Shown here: positions 50,771-60,929 of the stretch, piece after piece
How positions within the stretch are numbered: the first letter of the stretch is position 1
How the letters are laid out: each line of letters starts with the position of its first letter
DNA from: Klebsiella pneumoniae
GTDB taxonomy: Bacteria > Pseudomonadota > Gammaproteobacteria > Enterobacterales > Enterobacteriaceae
Direction: 5' to 3'
Assembly: GCF_000742135.1 (NCBI RefSeq)
Contig: NZ_KN046818.1
Span: 3,353,447-3,417,446 of the forward strand
DNA length: 64,000 nucleotides
Program-made: the position numbers and the translations under genes
The notes under the pieces: model-generated
Seen by the model: the letters and a program-made list of their open reading frames with translations, nothing else
Databases searched by the model: none
What the model was told of the DNA's origin: nothing

Positions 50771-51472
50771 TTATTTGCTGTAGTCGCGCGCACCAAAAAT
50801 GGCTGTACCGATGCGCACCATCGTGCTTCCCGCCGCGATTGCGGCTTCCATATCGTCCGACATTCCCAGAGACAACGTATCGACCGTGGGGTACCGCGTT
50901 TTTAATCGCGCAAATGCTACCGCCATTTGCCGGGCGACGGCAAACTGCCTTACATATTCTGACTCAGGCGCGGGAATGGCCATCAGGCCGCGCAGTTCCA
51001 GATGAGGTAACTCAGCGATCTCCGCCGCTAAGCCGTCGAGCGCTTCCAGCGGGATGCCGGATTTGCTCTGCTCATCGCTGATGTTAATTTGAATCAGCAC
51101 CTTCAGCGGCGGCAAATGCGCCGGGCGCTGCTCGTTCAGGCGGGTGGCGATTTTCAGCCGATCGACGGTGTGGCACCAGTCAAAATGCTCTGCCACCAAC
51201 CGGCTTTTGTTGGACTGCAGGGGGCCAATAAAGTGCCACTGCAGCCCGCTGACGCCAGCCTGCTGGAAATGGTTAATCTTCTCCACGCCCTCCTGGACGT
51301 AGTTTTCACCAAATGCCCGCTGGCCTGCCGCAATGGCTTCTTCGATCGCGCTCGCAGGTTTCGTTTTACTCACTGCAAGCAATGTCACTTCTTCTGGCGC
51401 ACGCCCGCATCGGGCGGCAGCACCGGAGATTTTGTCCCGGACCTGTGCCAGGTTATGCGCAATATCGTTCAT
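50771..51472 (-). CDS. yggS: PLP homeostasis protein YggS (PLPBP)
   Basis: A 233-residue PLP-binding protein that controls pyridoxal phosphate levels. The PLP lysine is in LLAVSKTKPASAIEEAI (Lys about 36), and the phosphate site is SLGMSDDMEAAIAAGSTMVRIGTAIFG. The start ATG at 51472 (MNDIAHNLAQVRDKI) matches the family; the long upstream frame overlaps divergent yggR and is rejected. First gene of the yggSTU-rdgB-hemW unit. Confidence 0.95.
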   Translation of the reverse strand: MNDIAHNLAQVRDKISGAAARCGRAPEEVTLLAVSKTKPASAIEEAIAAGQRAFGENYVQEGVEKINHFQQAGVSGLQWHFIGPLQSNKSRLVAEHFDWCHTVDRLKIATRLNEQRPAHLPPLKVLIQINISDEQSKSGIPLEALDGLAAEIAELPHLELRGLMAIPAPESEYVRQFAVARQMAVAFARLKTRYPTVDTLSLGMSDDMEAAIAAGSTMVRIGTAIFGARDYSK

Positions 51473-51488
51473 ATTCCGAGGATGAGTT

Positions 51489-52469
51489 ATGAAGCTGGAA
51501 GAAATCGTAGCCCTTAGTGTAAAGCATAATGTCTCCGATCTACACCTGTGCAATTCCGCCGCACCGCGCTGGCGGCGGCAGGGCAGGCTGGAGCCCGCGC
51601 CCTTTCCCGCGCCGGATATTGCGAATTTACTCAACGACTGGCTCGATGCCGCACAGTTACTGCACTGGCAGGAACACGGCCAGATTGACTTTGCGCTGAA
51701 CCTGGCCTGCGGTGCGCGGCTGCGCGCCAGCGCCTTCGCCCATACGCGTGGGATATCGCTGGTGCTGCGTCTCCTTCCTGAACAGTGCCCGCGTCTGGAT
51801 ATGCTCGGCGCCCCGCCTGCGCTGAGCGAACTGCTGGCGGAAGAGAGTGGTTTGCTGTTGGTCACCGGAGCGACGGGCAGCGGCAAGTCGACCACCCTGG
51901 CGGCAATGGTGGGGCACCTCAATCAGCATCTTGATGGCCATATTCTGACGCTTGAAGATCCGGTGGAATTTATTCATCACAGCGAGCGCTGTCTGATCCA
52001 GCAGCGGGAAGTTGGCCGTCACTGTCCTTCGTTCGCCGCGGCGCTCCGCGTGGCGCTGCGCCAGGATCCGGATGTGATCCTGCTCGGGGAGCTACGCGAC
52101 AGCGAAACCATTCGCCTGGCGTTAACCGCGGCGGAGACCGGGCACCTGGTAATGGCGACATTACATACCCGCGGCGCGGCGCCGGCGGTGGAGAGATTGA
52201 TCGATGTCTTTCCGGCGGAGGAGAAAGATCAGGTTCGTAGCCAGCTTGCCGGAAGCCTGTGCGCGGTGCTGGCGCAAAAATTGTTACCTGCACGTCAGGG
52301 CGGGAGAGTTGCGCTATACGAGCTTCTGGTCAACACGCCAGCGGTGGCGAATTTGATCCGTGAAGGAAAAGTACATCAATTGCCTGGTGTGATGCAGACC
52401 GGGATGCAGGCCGGAATGTTGACCTTTACCCAGAGTTTTCAGCAACGTGTCGCTGCAGGCGCGCTATAA
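51489..52469 (+). CDS. yggR: PilT-like ATPase YggR
   Basis: A 326-residue type II/IV secretion ATPase of the PilT group. The N-domain ends near 100. Walker A is GATGSGKSTTLAAM, the Asp box DPVEFIHH (LEDPVEFIH), Walker B ILLGELRDSETI and the His box TGHLVMATLHT. Length and order opposite yggS are as in E. coli. There are no pilus genes beside it, so its motor role is unproven. Confidence 0.93.
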   Translation: MKLEEIVALSVKHNVSDLHLCNSAAPRWRRQGRLEPAPFPAPDIANLLNDWLDAAQLLHWQEHGQIDFALNLACGARLRASAFAHTRGISLVLRLLPEQCPRLDMLGAPPALSELLAEESGLLLVTGATGSGKSTTLAAMVGHLNQHLDGHILTLEDPVEFIHHSERCLIQQREVGRHCPSFAAALRVALRQDPDVILLGELRDSETIRLALTAAETGHLVMATLHTRGAAPAVERLIDVFPAEEKDQVRSQLAGSLCAVLAQKLLPARQGGRVALYELLVNTPAVANLIREGKVHQLPGVMQTGMQAGMLTFTQSFQQRVAAGAL

Positions 52470-52817
52470 GATGAGAAAGAGATTGATATGACAGGTTAAA
52501 TGATATGTTAGATGAATGTTTATTTGTTGTTTATTAATATTATTTGGTAATACAAATAACTTTTGATTATAAATTCAAATAACACATTCAGATTAGATAT
52601 GTCGACAGTGAATACGCATTTCCAGGAAAAAAGTTTGATTATCTTTTGACAGCTTTGAGTCATTCGATTTATGCTGTTTGTGGGAATAGGATGATTCTCA
52701 TGGAATAACGTTTCAGTTTGTAAATTACCTTGGTGATTTATAAATTCACGACTGTTTGTATATTTTTTTATTCATTTAACCACCATGGCGGTGGGTAACA
52801 GCTAAGGAGAGTTTTAA
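52470..52817. other. AT-rich 348-base upstream region of the CsgD-type regulator
   Basis: No gene is seen. The stretch is far richer in A and T than its neighbours, with many ATATTT-type runs, as in H-NS-bound promoters of surface-structure regulators. A GGAG site at 52806-52809 serves the next gene. Confidence 0.5.
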
Positions 52818-53471
52818 GTGATTAATTTAAATGGAAATTCATCATCTTCTCGTCAGGTAACCTTTATTACCCACCCGTCTATTCAAAGCAAAGCCTTTGC
52901 CAGCTATCTGAGCGAAACCCTGATGGCACCGGTGGTTTTACAAAATATTAATAAACCGCTGGCGCAGCGTTTGGCAAAAGATTCTGTAATATTATTTGAT
53001 ATTGCAGTGTCAAATAAGAAATTAAACGGGGTGTGGCGGGATATTATTCGCCTGCAGGCAGATAATCCTCGTTTGTTGATTATTAATAGCGCACAAAAGT
53101 ATGAGCTATACGAAATGGCGCAGTGGCCGGCTTTATATGGCGTGTTCCGTCATGACGATGATGAATCGCGCTTAATTGAGGGCGTTAAGGCCGTGCTGAA
53201 CGGCGAGCAGACGGCTGAATTGAGCGTGATGCACCCGGCGATGTACGCTGCGGACCATGCATCGACTCCAGTAGAGAACTCGCCGCTGACCGAGCGGGAA
53301 TGCGAGATCCTCAACGAACTGCGCTGCGGCGCAACGAACCTGGATATCGCCCGCGCGCTGTTTATCAGCGAGAACACGGTGCGGACGCACCTGTACAATG
53401 TGTTTCGTAAACTGAGCGTGAAAAATCGCACCCAGGCGGTGAGCTGGGCTAACGAACATCTGCGCCACTAA
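52818..53471 (+). CDS. CsgD-family LuxR-type transcriptional regulator
   Basis: A 217-residue regulator closely resembling CsgD along its whole length. It has an atypical receiver domain (about 12-140) with LYGVFRHDDDESRLIEGVKAVLNGE where CsgD has a GVFY-type sequence. A GerE/LuxR helix-turn-helix (about 155-211) contains TERECEILNELRCGATNLDIARALFISENTVRTHLYNVFRKLSVKNRTQAVSWAN. The start is a GTG at 52818 after AAGGAGAG. CsgD in E. coli controls curli and cellulose; no csg genes are here. A link to biofilm or fimbriae is inference. Inserted between yggR and ruvX relative to E. coli. Confidence 0.85.
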   Translation: MINLNGNSSSSRQVTFITHPSIQSKAFASYLSETLMAPVVLQNINKPLAQRLAKDSVILFDIAVSNKKLNGVWRDIIRLQADNPRLLIINSAQKYELYEMAQWPALYGVFRHDDDESRLIEGVKAVLNGEQTAELSVMHPAMYAADHASTPVENSPLTERECEILNELRCGATNLDIARALFISENTVRTHLYNVFRKLSVKNRTQAVSWANEHLRH

Positions 53472-53523
53472 GCGGGTAAACGTGCGCCGTCAGCGGTCCG
53501 CCGGCGGCGCAGGAGGGCAGAGT

Positions 53524-53940
53524 TTAAAAGCTCTGCTCGAAGTAGCTTTCCAGTATGACTACGGCAGAGGCTGAATCGACGCTGCCTTTATTCAGCGCCC
53601 GGTAGCCGCCGTGTTCAAACAGGCCCGCGCGGGCCTCAACCGTACTCAGTCGTTCATCGTGGAGAAGGATCGCGACGCCAAAGCGGCCATGAATTTTATT
53701 GGCGAAATTACGCGCGCGCGCCGTCAGCGGTTGCTCGGTGCCGTCCATATTGAGCGGCAGGCCGACGATTACCGCCTCAGGCTGCCACTCTTTAAGCAGT
53801 TTTTCGATGACGTTCCAGTCCGGTTTACCGTCCTGCGCCTTCAGCGCCGGTAATGGTCGTGCGGTCGCGGTGATGCGTTGTCCCACCGCCACGCCGATGC
53901 TTTTGGTGCCAAAGTCAAAGCCGAGAAAGGTTCCGCTCAT
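53524..53940 (-). CDS. ruvX: Holliday junction resolvase-like / pre-16S rRNA nuclease YqgF (RuvX)
   Basis: A 138-residue RNase H-fold nuclease implicated in the final 5' maturation of 16S rRNA. It starts [21 protein letters not shown] with the first metal aspartate, has [11 protein letters not shown], and ends [11 protein letters not shown] through [14 protein letters not shown]. The ATG at 53940 overlaps the yqgE stop, so the pair is coupled. Confidence 0.95.
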   Translation of the reverse strand: MSGTFLGFDFGTKSIGVAVGQRITATARPLPALKAQDGKPDWNVIEKLLKEWQPEAVIVGLPLNMDGTEQPLTARARNFANKIHGRFGVAILLHDERLSTVEARAGLFEHGGYRALNKGSVDSASAVVILESYFEQSF

Positions 53941-54503
53941 CACGCATGCCCCGCGACGCCTGGCATCGTCACAATGTCGATACCAATCAGTTTAGCCGCC
54001 TCGCGCCAGCGATCGGCGATCGGCGTACGGAAAAGAATATTCTGATCCGCCGGGGCGGTGAGCCAGGCATTATCTAAAATCTCCTGCTCCAGCTGCCCTT
54101 TCTCCCACGAAGAGTAGCCCAACGCAACCAGCACGTTGCCCGGCTGCCGATCGGTACCTAAGGTTTCAAGAACATCCCGCGAGGTGGTAATCACCGTGTT
54201 ATCCGAGATGCGAATGCTCGAGGAAAAGTCAGAGGGCGGGGTATGCAAAATGAAGCCGCGGTCTTCCGCCAGCGGGCCTCCCAGCATCACCGGTTTATCC
54301 AGACGGATCTCTGGATTGCGCGGCTCCGGGACAATTTTGAGCTTCTCAAGGATCCCTTCCACCTGCAGATTTTCCAGCGGCTTATTGATAATAATGCCCA
54401 TGGCACCCTCGTCGTTGTACTCGCAGATATAGACTACGGAGCGGCGGAAAATGGGGTCCTGAAGCGCGGGCATGGCAATCAGAAAGTGATGCTGTAAATT
54501 CAT
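53940..54503 (-). CDS. yqgE: YqgE/AlgH family protein
   Basis: A 187-residue cytosolic protein of the UPF0301 family, start [19 protein letters not shown], with [19 protein letters not shown] and a [19 protein letters not shown] segment. Function is not settled. It forms a coupled pair with ruvX. Confidence 0.94.
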   Translation of the reverse strand: MNLQHHFLIAMPALQDPIFRRSVVYICEYNDEGAMGIIINKPLENLQVEGILEKLKIVPEPRNPEIRLDKPVMLGGPLAEDRGFILHTPPSDFSSSIRISDNTVITTSRDVLETLGTDRQPGNVLVALGYSSWEKGQLEQEILDNAWLTAPADQNILFRTPIADRWREAAKLIGIDIVTMPGVAGHA

Positions 54504-54620
54504 TGTCAGAGGTTCGTTCCTGGTTCAAAAAAGCAACACCCAGTATGCGGGCAAAGTAGAATGGTGTCGATGCACTTTATCTGGCTGGCGCCCGAGTGGC
54601 GTCAGGCTGGCAACGTTTCA

Positions 54621-54669
54621 CGAGCGCGGTAATCCGCGCTCGCTGCGCCAAAAGCGGACGTTGGTCCGC
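54621..54669. terminator. Two hairpins between gshB and yqgE
   Basis: CGAGCGCGG-TAAT-CCGCGCTCG (54621-54642) and GCGGAC-gttg-GTCCGC (54654-54669) lie just after the gshB stop (minus strand). They may end or attenuate gshB transcription before yqgE. Confidence 0.5.
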
Positions 54670-54677
54670 CGTCGTGC

Positions 54678-55628
54678 TTATTTATCGATACGTCTTTCGA
54701 TAGCGTCCATCAGCATACCGGTGATCGAAATATCCGGGAAGGCGGCTTCGATTTCGCGTACGCAGGTGGGGCTGGTGACGTTAATTTCCGTCAGACGGTC
54801 GCCGATGATATCCAGGCCGACGAAGATAAGGCCTTTGGCCTTCAGCGTCGGGCCGACGCGGCGGGCGATTTCCCAGTCGCTTTCGGTCAACGGGCGGGCT
54901 TCGCCGCGGCCGCCGGCGGCCAGATTGCCGCGGGTCTCGCCACCCTGCGGAATTCGCGCCAGGCAGTAAGGCACGGGCTCTCCATCCACTACCAACACGC
55001 GCTTGTCGCCATCTTTAATGGCCGGCAGATAGTTCTGCGCCATGCAGTAGCGGCTGCCCAGTTCGGTCAGCGTCTCGGCAATCACCCCAAGGTTTGGATC
55101 GCCGGCTTTAACACGGAAAATAGAGGCGCCGCCCATGCCGTCGAGCGGTTTCATGATGATATCGCCGTGCTTTTCCCAGAAGGCTTTCAGCTGGGCTTTA
55201 TTGCGGGTGACCAACGTTTCCGGAGTCAGTTCAGAGAACCAGGCGGTGAACAGCTTCTCGTTACAGTCGCGCAGACTCTGCGGCTTGTTGACGATAAGCG
55301 TGCCTTTCTCTTCCGCTCGCTCCAGGATGTAGGTGGCATAAATAAATTCGGTATCAAACGGCGGATCCTTACGCATCAGGATGACGTCAAGGTCCGCCAG
55401 CGGCAGATCCTGCTCGCCGGTGAAGTCATACCATTTATCGTAGTTCTGTTCGACGCTCAGCGTGCGCGTCCGGGCGCGGGCTTCGCCGTTGATCAAATAG
55501 AGGTCGTTCATCTCCATATAATGGAGTTCATAGCCGCGACGCTGCGCCTCCAGCAACATAGCGAAGCTGGTGTCTTTCTTGATGTTGATGGTTGCGATGG
55601 GATCCATCACGATGCCGAGCTTGATCAT
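54678..55628 (-). CDS. gshB: Glutathione synthetase
   Basis: A 316-residue ATP-grasp enzyme joining gamma-glutamylcysteine and glycine. Family start MIKLGIVMDPIATINIKKDTSFAMLLEAQ; ATP-grasp loop KPLDGMGGASIFRV; metal-site INVTSPTCVREIE near the C-terminus. Length equals E. coli. It follows rsmE by 20 bases, likely one operon, and feeds glutathione to yghU and gsp in this genome. Confidence 0.97.
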   Translation of the reverse strand: MIKLGIVMDPIATINIKKDTSFAMLLEAQRRGYELHYMEMNDLYLINGEARARTRTLSVEQNYDKWYDFTGEQDLPLADLDVILMRKDPPFDTEFIYATYILERAEEKGTLIVNKPQSLRDCNEKLFTAWFSELTPETLVTRNKAQLKAFWEKHGDIIMKPLDGMGGASIFRVKAGDPNLGVIAETLTELGSRYCMAQNYLPAIKDGDKRVLVVDGEPVPYCLARIPQGGETRGNLAAGGRGEARPLTESDWEIARRVGPTLKAKGLIFVGLDIIGDRLTEINVTSPTCVREIEAAFPDISITGMLMDAIERRIDK

Positions 55629-55648
55629 GGTTCTTCTCCGTTAACGCC

Positions 55649-56380
55649 TCAACCTAAGTCGCCAAAACGCACCTGTAGGGCGGTGATGGCGGTGAGCGCA
55701 GTAGTCTCTGTACGCAGAACGCGCGGTCCCAACAGGATATCAGTAAACTGGTATTGCGCGGTCATCGCTATCTCTTCAGCCGACAGCCCGCCTTCCGGGC
55801 CAATCAGCAGACGGACGCGTTCAACCGGCAGCGGCAGCGTGTTAATGCTGGCGCTGGCGCGCGGGTGCAGGTTGAGCTTCAGCCCGCTGTCCTGCTCGGC
55901 GCACCACGCCTCCAGCTGCATCGCCGGACGTATTTCCGGTACCACGTTACGACCGCTCTGTTCGCAGGCGGCAATAGCGATTTTCTGCCACTGCTGGATC
56001 TTTTTCTGCAAACGTTCGGCATCCAGTTTAACGCCGCAGCGCTCGGAAAACAGTGGCGTTATGAGGCTTACCCCGAGTTCGATCGATTTCTGGATGGTGA
56101 ATTCCATTTTTTCGCCGCGGGACATCACCTGGCCTAAATGGATATGCAGCGGCGATTCCCGATAGTCGGGTTCGCCACTGAGCACCTCAACCGTAACGTT
56201 TTTCTTAGCGGCCTCGGTGATGACCGCGTCAAACACCTGGTTACTGCCGTCAAAAAGCTGTAGGTGCTGACCGGCGGTCATGCGCAGGACGCGGCCGACG
56301 TGGTTGGCCGCGTCATCGCTCAGCGCGATCTGGCTGCCGACAATGAGGCGTTCTGGATGATGGATGCGAGGAATGCGCAT
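55649..56380 (-). CDS. rsmE: 16S rRNA (uracil1498-N3)-methyltransferase
   Basis: A 243-residue SPOUT-class methyltransferase. An N-terminal PUA-like domain (about 1-70) is followed by the knot, with [14 protein letters not shown] and [16 protein letters not shown] forming the SAM site. The start at 56380 ([15 protein letters not shown]) matches E. coli; the longer upstream frame is not conserved. Confidence 0.96.
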   Translation of the reverse strand: MRIPRIHHPERLIVGSQIALSDDAANHVGRVLRMTAGQHLQLFDGSNQVFDAVITEAAKKNVTVEVLSGEPDYRESPLHIHLGQVMSRGEKMEFTIQKSIELGVSLITPLFSERCGVKLDAERLQKKIQQWQKIAIAACEQSGRNVVPEIRPAMQLEAWCAEQDSGLKLNLHPRASASINTLPLPVERVRLLIGPEGGLSAEEIAMTAQYQFTDILLGPRVLRTETTALTAITALQVRFGDLG

Positions 56381-56471
56381 GCTTGATATTCCGTTCGTTG
56401 CGCAGATGCCAGCTTCCCGCCATCGGGCGGGAAGCACAGGGCTGCAAATTAACAATTGCCGCTAGTGTAGG

Positions 56472-57179
56472 TTAGCTCTTTTGCGCCTGGCAAGCCTGCT
56501 GGACATACGGATTATGGTTGCCCTGCACTTTCGCGATGCGCTCATCACGTTCACATTCCCAGGCGGTGACCGGGTACTGTTTATTCCAGGCGGTAAACAG
56601 CTGAGTTTGCTGGCGGGAAAGATTCAGCTGATAGCGGTCGCGCATATAGAAGTAGGTGCGGGCGATAGCGCCGCGAGCGCGGGCAGGGGGCTCGGCGATT
56701 TTATCTTTAAAATCGACCTTCATGGTGCACTGGCCGTACTGGCCTTCACCGCCGTTCCACTGGCTGTACATGAAGTTGCCGCGATCGCCATTCACTTCTC
56801 CCACCGCCGGCTGCAGGTTGTGCATGTCGCTTTCCATCTTGCGGTATTCCGGATCTTTGGCGCAGTTTTTACGTCCACCCTCCTGCCAGCACTGACGCTG
56901 ATGGCCGAACTGCCATGCCGGCACTACGTGCTCCCATTCAACCCGGCTGGCGCGGTTCTCATTTTTACGCACTTTATAGCCGCAGGATTCCAAATCGATA
57001 ACGCCTTTTTTCCCCTGCCAGTCGATTTTACAGCCGCAATAAAAATCGCCCGGAACGTCGGCATTCACTTTGACGCCAGCGGCTTTGGCCTGGGAAAAAC
57101 TATTAATACCAGCGGCCGCAAGCGGACCACTGACTGCCGCGCTCAATACCGCTACGGCTAAAACATGCATACGGGACAT
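56472..57179 (-). CDS. endA: Periplasmic DNA-specific endonuclease I
   Basis: A 235-residue secreted nuclease with a signal peptide ([24 protein letters not shown]). The beta-beta-alpha metal active site is in [19 protein letters not shown] with the metal asparagine in [11 protein letters not shown]. Eight cysteines form disulfides, matching the known disulfide-dependent enzyme. An upstream in-frame start would precede the signal peptide and is rejected. Confidence 0.95.
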   Translation of the reverse strand: MSRMHVLAVAVLSAAVSGPLAAAGINSFSQAKAAGVKVNADVPGDFYCGCKIDWQGKKGVIDLESCGYKVRKNENRASRVEWEHVVPAWQFGHQRQCWQEGGRKNCAKDPEYRKMESDMHNLQPAVGEVNGDRGNFMYSQWNGGEGQYGQCTMKVDFKDKIAEPPARARGAIARTYFYMRDRYQLNLSRQQTQLFTAWNKQYPVTAWECERDERIAKVQGNHNPYVQQACQAQKS

Positions 57180-57273
57180 CGTTAACTCCGTGTCAAAACG
57201 AGCCCGCAACGTAGCGAATGAGGGTGCCGGATGCAATCAGTCAGATCAGAAAGTTTCTAATTAATTCCGATGG

Positions 57274-57774
57274 TTATTTTTCAGCCACCAGCAGATCGCC
57301 GCAGCGAACGCAGCGGTAGGTGGCCTCGCCGCGAACCACCCGGTTATGGCGACGGACGGTGAGCTGGTGCTGCTGACAGCGACAGCGATAGGGGAAGGTG
57401 TTCTGGCGGACCGAAGCGAGTTCAAAGCGGTGGGTGCGACGCGCGGGAACGCCAAGGACGCTCTCCATCATCCATTTCCACTCTTTCCCGTGCGGCGCGA
57501 CGCGGCCGAAATGCTGCCAGACCAGCAGGTGCGCCAGCTCATGCGGCACCACTTCATCGATAAACTCCCGCTGATTTTCCAGCAGCAGCACCGGGTTTAA
57601 ACGAATTTCGTTTTTCTCCAGCCAGGCGGTGCCGGCGGAAGTACCACGCTGCTGGTAGACCAGCGTCGGTTCCGCATAGCGGCGTTCCAGCTTGCGATTC
57701 GCATTGGCGAGATGCTCCCGCAGGCTGCGCATGACGGCCTGCTGAATAGCGATGGGAATACGGGGCGTTTTCAT
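57274..57774 (-). CDS. sprT: SprT family zinc metalloprotease-like protein
   Basis: A 166-residue protein with the zincin motif [11 protein letters not shown] (HEXXH, about 69-73) and a C-terminal zinc ribbon formed by CRCQQH and RCVRCGDLL. Function in bacteria unclear; in eukaryotes SprT domains degrade DNA-protein crosslinks. Between endA and galP as in E. coli. Confidence 0.93.
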   Translation of the reverse strand: MKTPRIPIAIQQAVMRSLREHLANANRKLERRYAEPTLVYQQRGTSAGTAWLEKNEIRLNPVLLLENQREFIDEVVPHELAHLLVWQHFGRVAPHGKEWKWMMESVLGVPARRTHRFELASVRQNTFPYRCRCQQHQLTVRRHNRVVRGEATYRCVRCGDLLVAEK

Positions 57775-57816
57775 AGCGCCAGAGGATAGTGCGGCGGAGG
57801 GGGGAGAGCAAGAGGA

Positions 57817-57843
57817 AGCTTCCTCCCGGGATGGGAGGAAGCT
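57817..57843 (-). terminator. Hairpin after galP
   Basis: An 11-base perfect stem (AGCTTCCTCCC and GGGAGGAAGCT) with a five-base loop lies eight bases past the galP stop. It has only a short T stretch afterwards on the minus strand. Confidence 0.6.
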
Positions 57844-57851
57844 CAGGAAGG

Positions 57852-59246
57852 TTAATCGCGGGCACCGATCTCGCGCAGTGGACGACCCTGCATCAGGTTA
57901 CGTTCAATATGTTCCAGCGAGACGTTTTTGGTTTCCGGGATCAGCCACAGCGTCAGCAGGATAAACAGCACGTTCAGACCGCCGTACACCCAGAAGGTAT
58001 TGGCGCTGCCCAGCGAGTTGAGCATGGTCAGGAAGGTGGCGCCGACAATCATGTTGGCAATCCAGTTGGTCGCTGTGGAGCAGGTGATACCGAAGTCGCG
58101 GCCTTTCAGCGGCTGGATTTCGGAGCACAGTACCCAAATCAGTGGGCCGGCGCTCATGGCGAAACCGACGATGAACATCAGCAGCATCAGGACGGCGATG
58201 TACTGGGCGGTAGAGGAGTGAATGCCGATGTGCATCATGGTACCCAGGACGCCCATACCCGCGGCCATCACGATAAAGCCAAGGATCAGCGTCGGTTTAC
58301 GGCCCCAGCGGTCGACCAGACCGATGGCGATAAAGGTGGCCAGCACGTTAGTCAGACCGACGATCACTGTCCCCCACATTTGCTCAGTGGTGTTGGCATA
58401 ACCCGCCAGCTCAAAAATCTTCGGCGCGTAGTACATGATGACGTTCATCCCGGTGAACTGTTGCATCACCTGCAGCAGGATGCCGAGGAACACCGCGCGG
58501 CGGAAGTTGCTGTTGTCTTTAAACAGCGACCAGCCGGACTGTTTTACCTTCAGGCTTTCACGGATTTCATCGAGCTCGCGTTTCGCTTCGGCGCTGGTAT
58601 CGCGCAGGCGCAGCAGCACGCGTTCCGCATCGACAAAGCGACGTTTGGCGGCGAACCAGCGCGGGCTGTCCGGCAGGAAGATAACGCCGATCAGCAGCAA
58701 TACCGCCGGAATGATGATAACCCCGAGCATCCAGCGCCATGCGCCGCTGTAGCTGAAAGCGGTGTCAGAGAGATAGGCGCCAAGGATCCCGATGGTGATC
58801 ATCAGCTGGTACATGGAAATCATACTGCCGCGAATTTTTTCTGGGGCGATTTCCGACAGATACAGCGGAGCCGTATATGAGGCGACGCCCACCGCCAGGC
58901 CGAGCAGCACACGGGACACCAGCAGGATCTCGACGTTTGGCGCGGCGGCAGAGAACAGCGAACCGGCGACGAAGAGGATGGCGCCGATCATCAGGCTCTT
59001 TTTCCGGCCCAGTTTGAAAGAGAGCCAGCCGCTGCCGACCGCGCCGACGGCAGCTCCGAACATCATGGAGCTGACCACCCACTCCTGGGTGTGGGCGGAA
59101 ATCTGGAACTCATTGGCAATAAAGGGTAAGGCACCCGCAATAACACCGATATCAAGGCCGAACAGCAGGCCAGCCAGCGCGGCGAGGAAACAGACGAAGA
59201 ACGTCATAGTCTTGTTCGAACGCCCTTGTTTTTTGTTGTCAGGCAT
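57852..59246 (-). CDS. galP: Galactose/proton symporter GalP
   Basis: A 464-residue, twelve-helix sugar porter of the major-facilitator superfamily that imports galactose and glucose. Signatures: [14 protein letters not shown] (helix 1), [16 protein letters not shown] (loop 2-3 RXGRR/K type), [22 protein letters not shown] (helix 7 QQXSGXNXXXYY) and [12 protein letters not shown] (PESPR/PETKG type). CRP and Gal operators lie upstream. Confidence 0.97.
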   Translation of the reverse strand: MPDNKKQGRSNKTMTFFVCFLAALAGLLFGLDIGVIAGALPFIANEFQISAHTQEWVVSSMMFGAAVGAVGSGWLSFKLGRKKSLMIGAILFVAGSLFSAAAPNVEILLVSRVLLGLAVGVASYTAPLYLSEIAPEKIRGSMISMYQLMITIGILGAYLSDTAFSYSGAWRWMLGVIIIPAVLLLIGVIFLPDSPRWFAAKRRFVDAERVLLRLRDTSAEAKRELDEIRESLKVKQSGWSLFKDNSNFRRAVFLGILLQVMQQFTGMNVIMYYAPKIFELAGYANTTEQMWGTVIVGLTNVLATFIAIGLVDRWGRKPTLILGFIVMAAGMGVLGTMMHIGIHSSTAQYIAVLMLLMFIVGFAMSAGPLIWVLCSEIQPLKGRDFGITCSTATNWIANMIVGATFLTMLNSLGSANTFWVYGGLNVLFILLTLWLIPETKNVSLEHIERNLMQGRPLREIGARD

Positions 59247-59311
59247 AACGCCCTCCAGTTGAGTTATTGATTCTGTCGATGGTTAGGGTAGGACACTCGT
59301 CGGTAAAAAAA

Positions 59312-59327
59312 CGTGACTATAATCACG
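59312..59327. promoter_or_regulatory. CRP-binding site of galP
   Basis: CGTGA, six bases, TCACG is a near-perfect palindrome matching the CRP half-sites TGTGA/TCACA at four of five positions each. It lies 66-81 bases before the galP start. Confidence 0.65.
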
Positions 59328-59330
59328 GCT

Positions 59331-59346
59331 GTGTAATCGTTTCCAC
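59331..59346. promoter_or_regulatory. GalR/GalS operator (near galP promoter)
   Basis: GTGTAATCGTTTCCAC fits the Gal operator consensus GTGKAANCGNTTNCAC at every position. It directly follows the CRP site. Confidence 0.75.
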
Positions 59347-59513
59347 AAAGGTAAAGAAACGTAATCCATTAAATGCTTTTTAAATCAGCAATATAAACAA
59401 GGATAGACGACATTTTGAAAAACGGTAATCAGAGTTGACCGAAACAATATGTAACATTGTGAAAAATGGGTACAGGAGATAGCGTCTTTGGGCAGAAGGT
59501 GACAGTCTTTACT

Positions 59514-59529
59514 ATGTAATCGCTTTCAT
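59514..59529. promoter_or_regulatory. Second Gal-type operator upstream of galP
   Basis: ATGTAATCGCTTTCAT has the core TGTAAnCGnTTnCA of Gal/LacI-family operators. It lies 183 bases upstream of the first one, a spacing that would allow looping by GalR or GalS. The bases between the two hold no gene. Confidence 0.6.
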
Positions 59530-59585
59530 TTTTTGGCGGCCGCGCGTTGAAATGGGGGCGCAGAAAAGTGGGGGAGGCGTAAATA

Positions 59586-59611
59586 AAAAGGCCAGCGCGA
59601 GACTGGCCTTG
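59586..59611 (-). terminator. Intrinsic terminator of metK
   Basis: On the minus strand AAGGCCAG pairs with CTGGCCTT around a seven-base loop and is followed by TTTATTTA, 20 bases after the metK stop. Confidence 0.85.
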
Positions 59612-59630
59612 AAGAGAGGAAGCGCGGAGA

Positions 59631-60785
59631 TTATTTCAGACCGGCCGCTTCCCGCAGCAGCGCCGCTTTGTCGGTTTTTTCCCATGGGAAATGTTCGCGA
59701 CCAAAGTGACCGTAGGCTGCGGTTTCTTTGTAGATCGGGTGCAGCAGATCCAGCATCTGAATCAGACCGTATGGACGCAGGTCGAAGAACTCGCGCACCA
59801 GCAGGGTCAGCTGTTCAGAAGGCACTTTCTCGGTGCCAAAGGTTTCCACCATGATGGACGTCGGTTCTGCAACGCCGATAGCGTAGGAAACCTGAATTTC
59901 GCAACGATCGGCCAGGCCTGCGGCAACGATGTTCTTCGCCACATAGCGCGCCGCGTAGGCTGCGGAACGGTCAACTTTAGATGGATCTTTACCGGAGAAC
60001 GCGCCGCCGCCGTGGCGAGCCATGCCGCCGTAGGTATCAACGATGATCTTACGACCGGTCAGACCGCAGTCGCCCATCGGGCCGCCAATAACGAAACGGC
60101 CGGTCGGGTTGATGAAGAATTTGGTGGACGCGTTGAGCCATTCGGTCGGCAGAATCGGCTTGATGATCTCTTCCATCACTGCTTCCTGCAGGGATTTCTG
60201 ATCGATATCTTCCGCGTGCTGAGTCGACAGAACGACCGCGTCGATGCCGACGATTTTGCCGTCGTCATACTGGAAGGTCACCTGGCTTTTCGCATCCGGG
60301 CGCAGCCACGGCAGGGTGCCGTTTTTACGCACTTCAGCCTGACGCTGCACCAGACGGTGAGCGTAAGTCACCGGCGCCGGCATCAGCACGTCGGTTTCGT
60401 TAGTGGCGTAGCCAAACATCAGCCCCTGGTCGCCGGCGCCCTGTTCCAGCGGATCGGCACGGTCAACGCCCTGGTTAATGTCCGGAGACTGTTTACCAAT
60501 GGCGCTCAGTACGGCGCACGAGTTGGCGTCAAAGCCCATATCGGAATGCACGTAGCCAATTTCGCGGACGGTGTTGCGGGTGATCTCTTCGATATCAACC
60601 CATGCGCTGGTGGTGATTTCGCCGCCTACCAGCACCATGCCGGTTTTGACATAGGTTTCACATGCGACACGCGCTTTCGGATCCTGCTCGAGGATCGCAT
60701 CCAGCACGGCATCGGAGATTTGGTCAGCAATTTTGTCAGGATGCCCTTCTGATACGGACTCAGACGTAAAAAGGTGTTTTGCCAT
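59631..60785 (-). CDS. metK: S-adenosylmethionine synthetase
   Basis: A 384-residue enzyme making SAM from methionine and ATP. Signatures: [21 protein letters not shown] (N-terminus), [12 protein letters not shown], and [20 protein letters not shown] (phosphate loop). The start and length equal E. coli. Weak Met boxes lie 121-144 bases upstream. SAM is the corepressor of MetJ and the aminopropyl source for polyamines. Confidence 0.98.
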   Translation of the reverse strand: MAKHLFTSESVSEGHPDKIADQISDAVLDAILEQDPKARVACETYVKTGMVLVGGEITTSAWVDIEEITRNTVREIGYVHSDMGFDANSCAVLSAIGKQSPDINQGVDRADPLEQGAGDQGLMFGYATNETDVLMPAPVTYAHRLVQRQAEVRKNGTLPWLRPDAKSQVTFQYDDGKIVGIDAVVLSTQHAEDIDQKSLQEAVMEEIIKPILPTEWLNASTKFFINPTGRFVIGGPMGDCGLTGRKIIVDTYGGMARHGGGAFSGKDPSKVDRSAAYAARYVAKNIVAAGLADRCEIQVSYAIGVAEPTSIMVETFGTEKVPSEQLTLLVREFFDLRPYGLIQMLDLLHPIYKETAAYGHFGREHFPWEKTDKAALLREAAGLK

Positions 60786-60905
60786 ATTTTATTTCACCTG
60801 TGGACGATTCGGATAGCTCATACTGTTGTGTAATGTGGCTTTGGTGGATAATCAGCGCAAAGCCGCGCAGGTAGCGACACGAGCAGTCTGAGTGTTAATC
60901 AGTAT

Positions 60906-60929
60906 AGACGGATTAACTTCTGGACGGCC
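60906..60929. promoter_or_regulatory. Tandem Met boxes upstream of metK
   Basis: Three adjacent 8-mers, AGACGGAT, TAACTTCT and GGACGGCC, match AGACGTCT at 6, 5 and 5 positions. Such runs of weak boxes are how MetJ binds cooperatively. Confidence 0.55.
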
